From: Azorinus chamasolen
Lineage: Eukaryota; Mollusca; Bivalvia; Cardiida; Solecurtidae
Direction of reading: 5' to 3'
Assembly: GCA_963576725.1 (NCBI GenBank)
Contig: OY755240.1
Coordinates: forward strand, 12,631,878 to 12,695,877
DNA length: 64,000 nt
In this document: in pieces, positions 1 through 64,000 of the stretch
How the letters are laid out: every line of letters starts with the position of its first letter
How positions within the stretch are numbered: position 1 is the first letter of the stretch
The notes under the pieces: model-generated
What the model saw: the letters and a program-made list of their open reading frames with translations, nothing else
Database searches by the model: none
Told to the model about the DNA's origin: nothing
Position numbers and translations under genes: made by a program

Positions 1-64000
<64,000 letters not shown>

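Overview
ORGANISM AND SETTING. This is eukaryotic, AT-rich, intron-rich DNA, with exons of about 40-280 bp scattered among repeat-filled introns. Dispersed repeats with motifs such as AAGAGCTGTC, GGGCCATAACTCTG and TGCCCC...GGGGCATAAA point to a bivalve mollusc, probably a heterodont. That assignment is inference from repeat style, not a database match.

THE GENE. One protein-coding gene spans the whole window on the minus strand: an ABCC-family sulfonylurea-receptor (SUR, ABCC8/9-type) homologue, the regulatory subunit of ATP-sensitive K+ channels in animals where it has been studied. I resolve 33 exons, called w1-w33 in transcription order (w1 at 63787-64000, w33 at 1-90). They total about 4.58 kb (about 1,527 codons) and run from the end of TMD0 through the L0 linker, TMD1, NBD1, linker, TMD2 and most of NBD2. 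The N-terminal TMD0 exons lie beyond 64000 and the last C-terminal codons beyond position 1. All internal exons have AG/GT borders and join in a continuous frame. No second gene, tRNA, rRNA or promoter was recognised.

REPEATS. Names used in the features: A1, A2 and B are MITEs of about 200-260 bp bounded by TTAA-CCC...GGG-TTAA (piggyBac-like ends). C, D and E are MITEs of about 200 bp with CAGTAAAACC/CAGTAGAACC-type ends flanked by TA (pogo/Tc1-mariner-like). F has a hairpin built on CTCCACCAAACCCTA. G and H are two further TTAA families. K is a large palindrome. Nearly all are long hairpins, and A, B, C, D, E and G share the apex GCTCC-NNNN-GGAGC despite unrelated termini. Many are nested. 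Four larger inverted-terminal-repeat elements (about 1.0, 1.4, 1.5 and 2.1 kb) and more than a dozen minisatellites are also present.

LAYOUT. 63787-48940: TMD0 end, L0, TMD1 and a His-rich linker exon. 48939-30431: one 18.5-kb intron made of MITEs and minisatellites. 30430-21542: NBD1. 20540-18817: NBD1-TMD2 linker and start of TMD2. 17364-7907: rest of TMD2. 6999-1: NBD2.

MOST UNUSUAL SIGNAL. At several exons (w5, w15, w16, w17, w29) the exon-intron junction itself has been duplicated, in some cases into tandem arrays, giving rows of copied donors, rows of copied acceptors that also read as AG|GT recursive-splice motifs, and a decayed second copy of a whole NBD1 exon. Together with the shared hairpin apex across unrelated MITE families, these are the observations I would follow up first.
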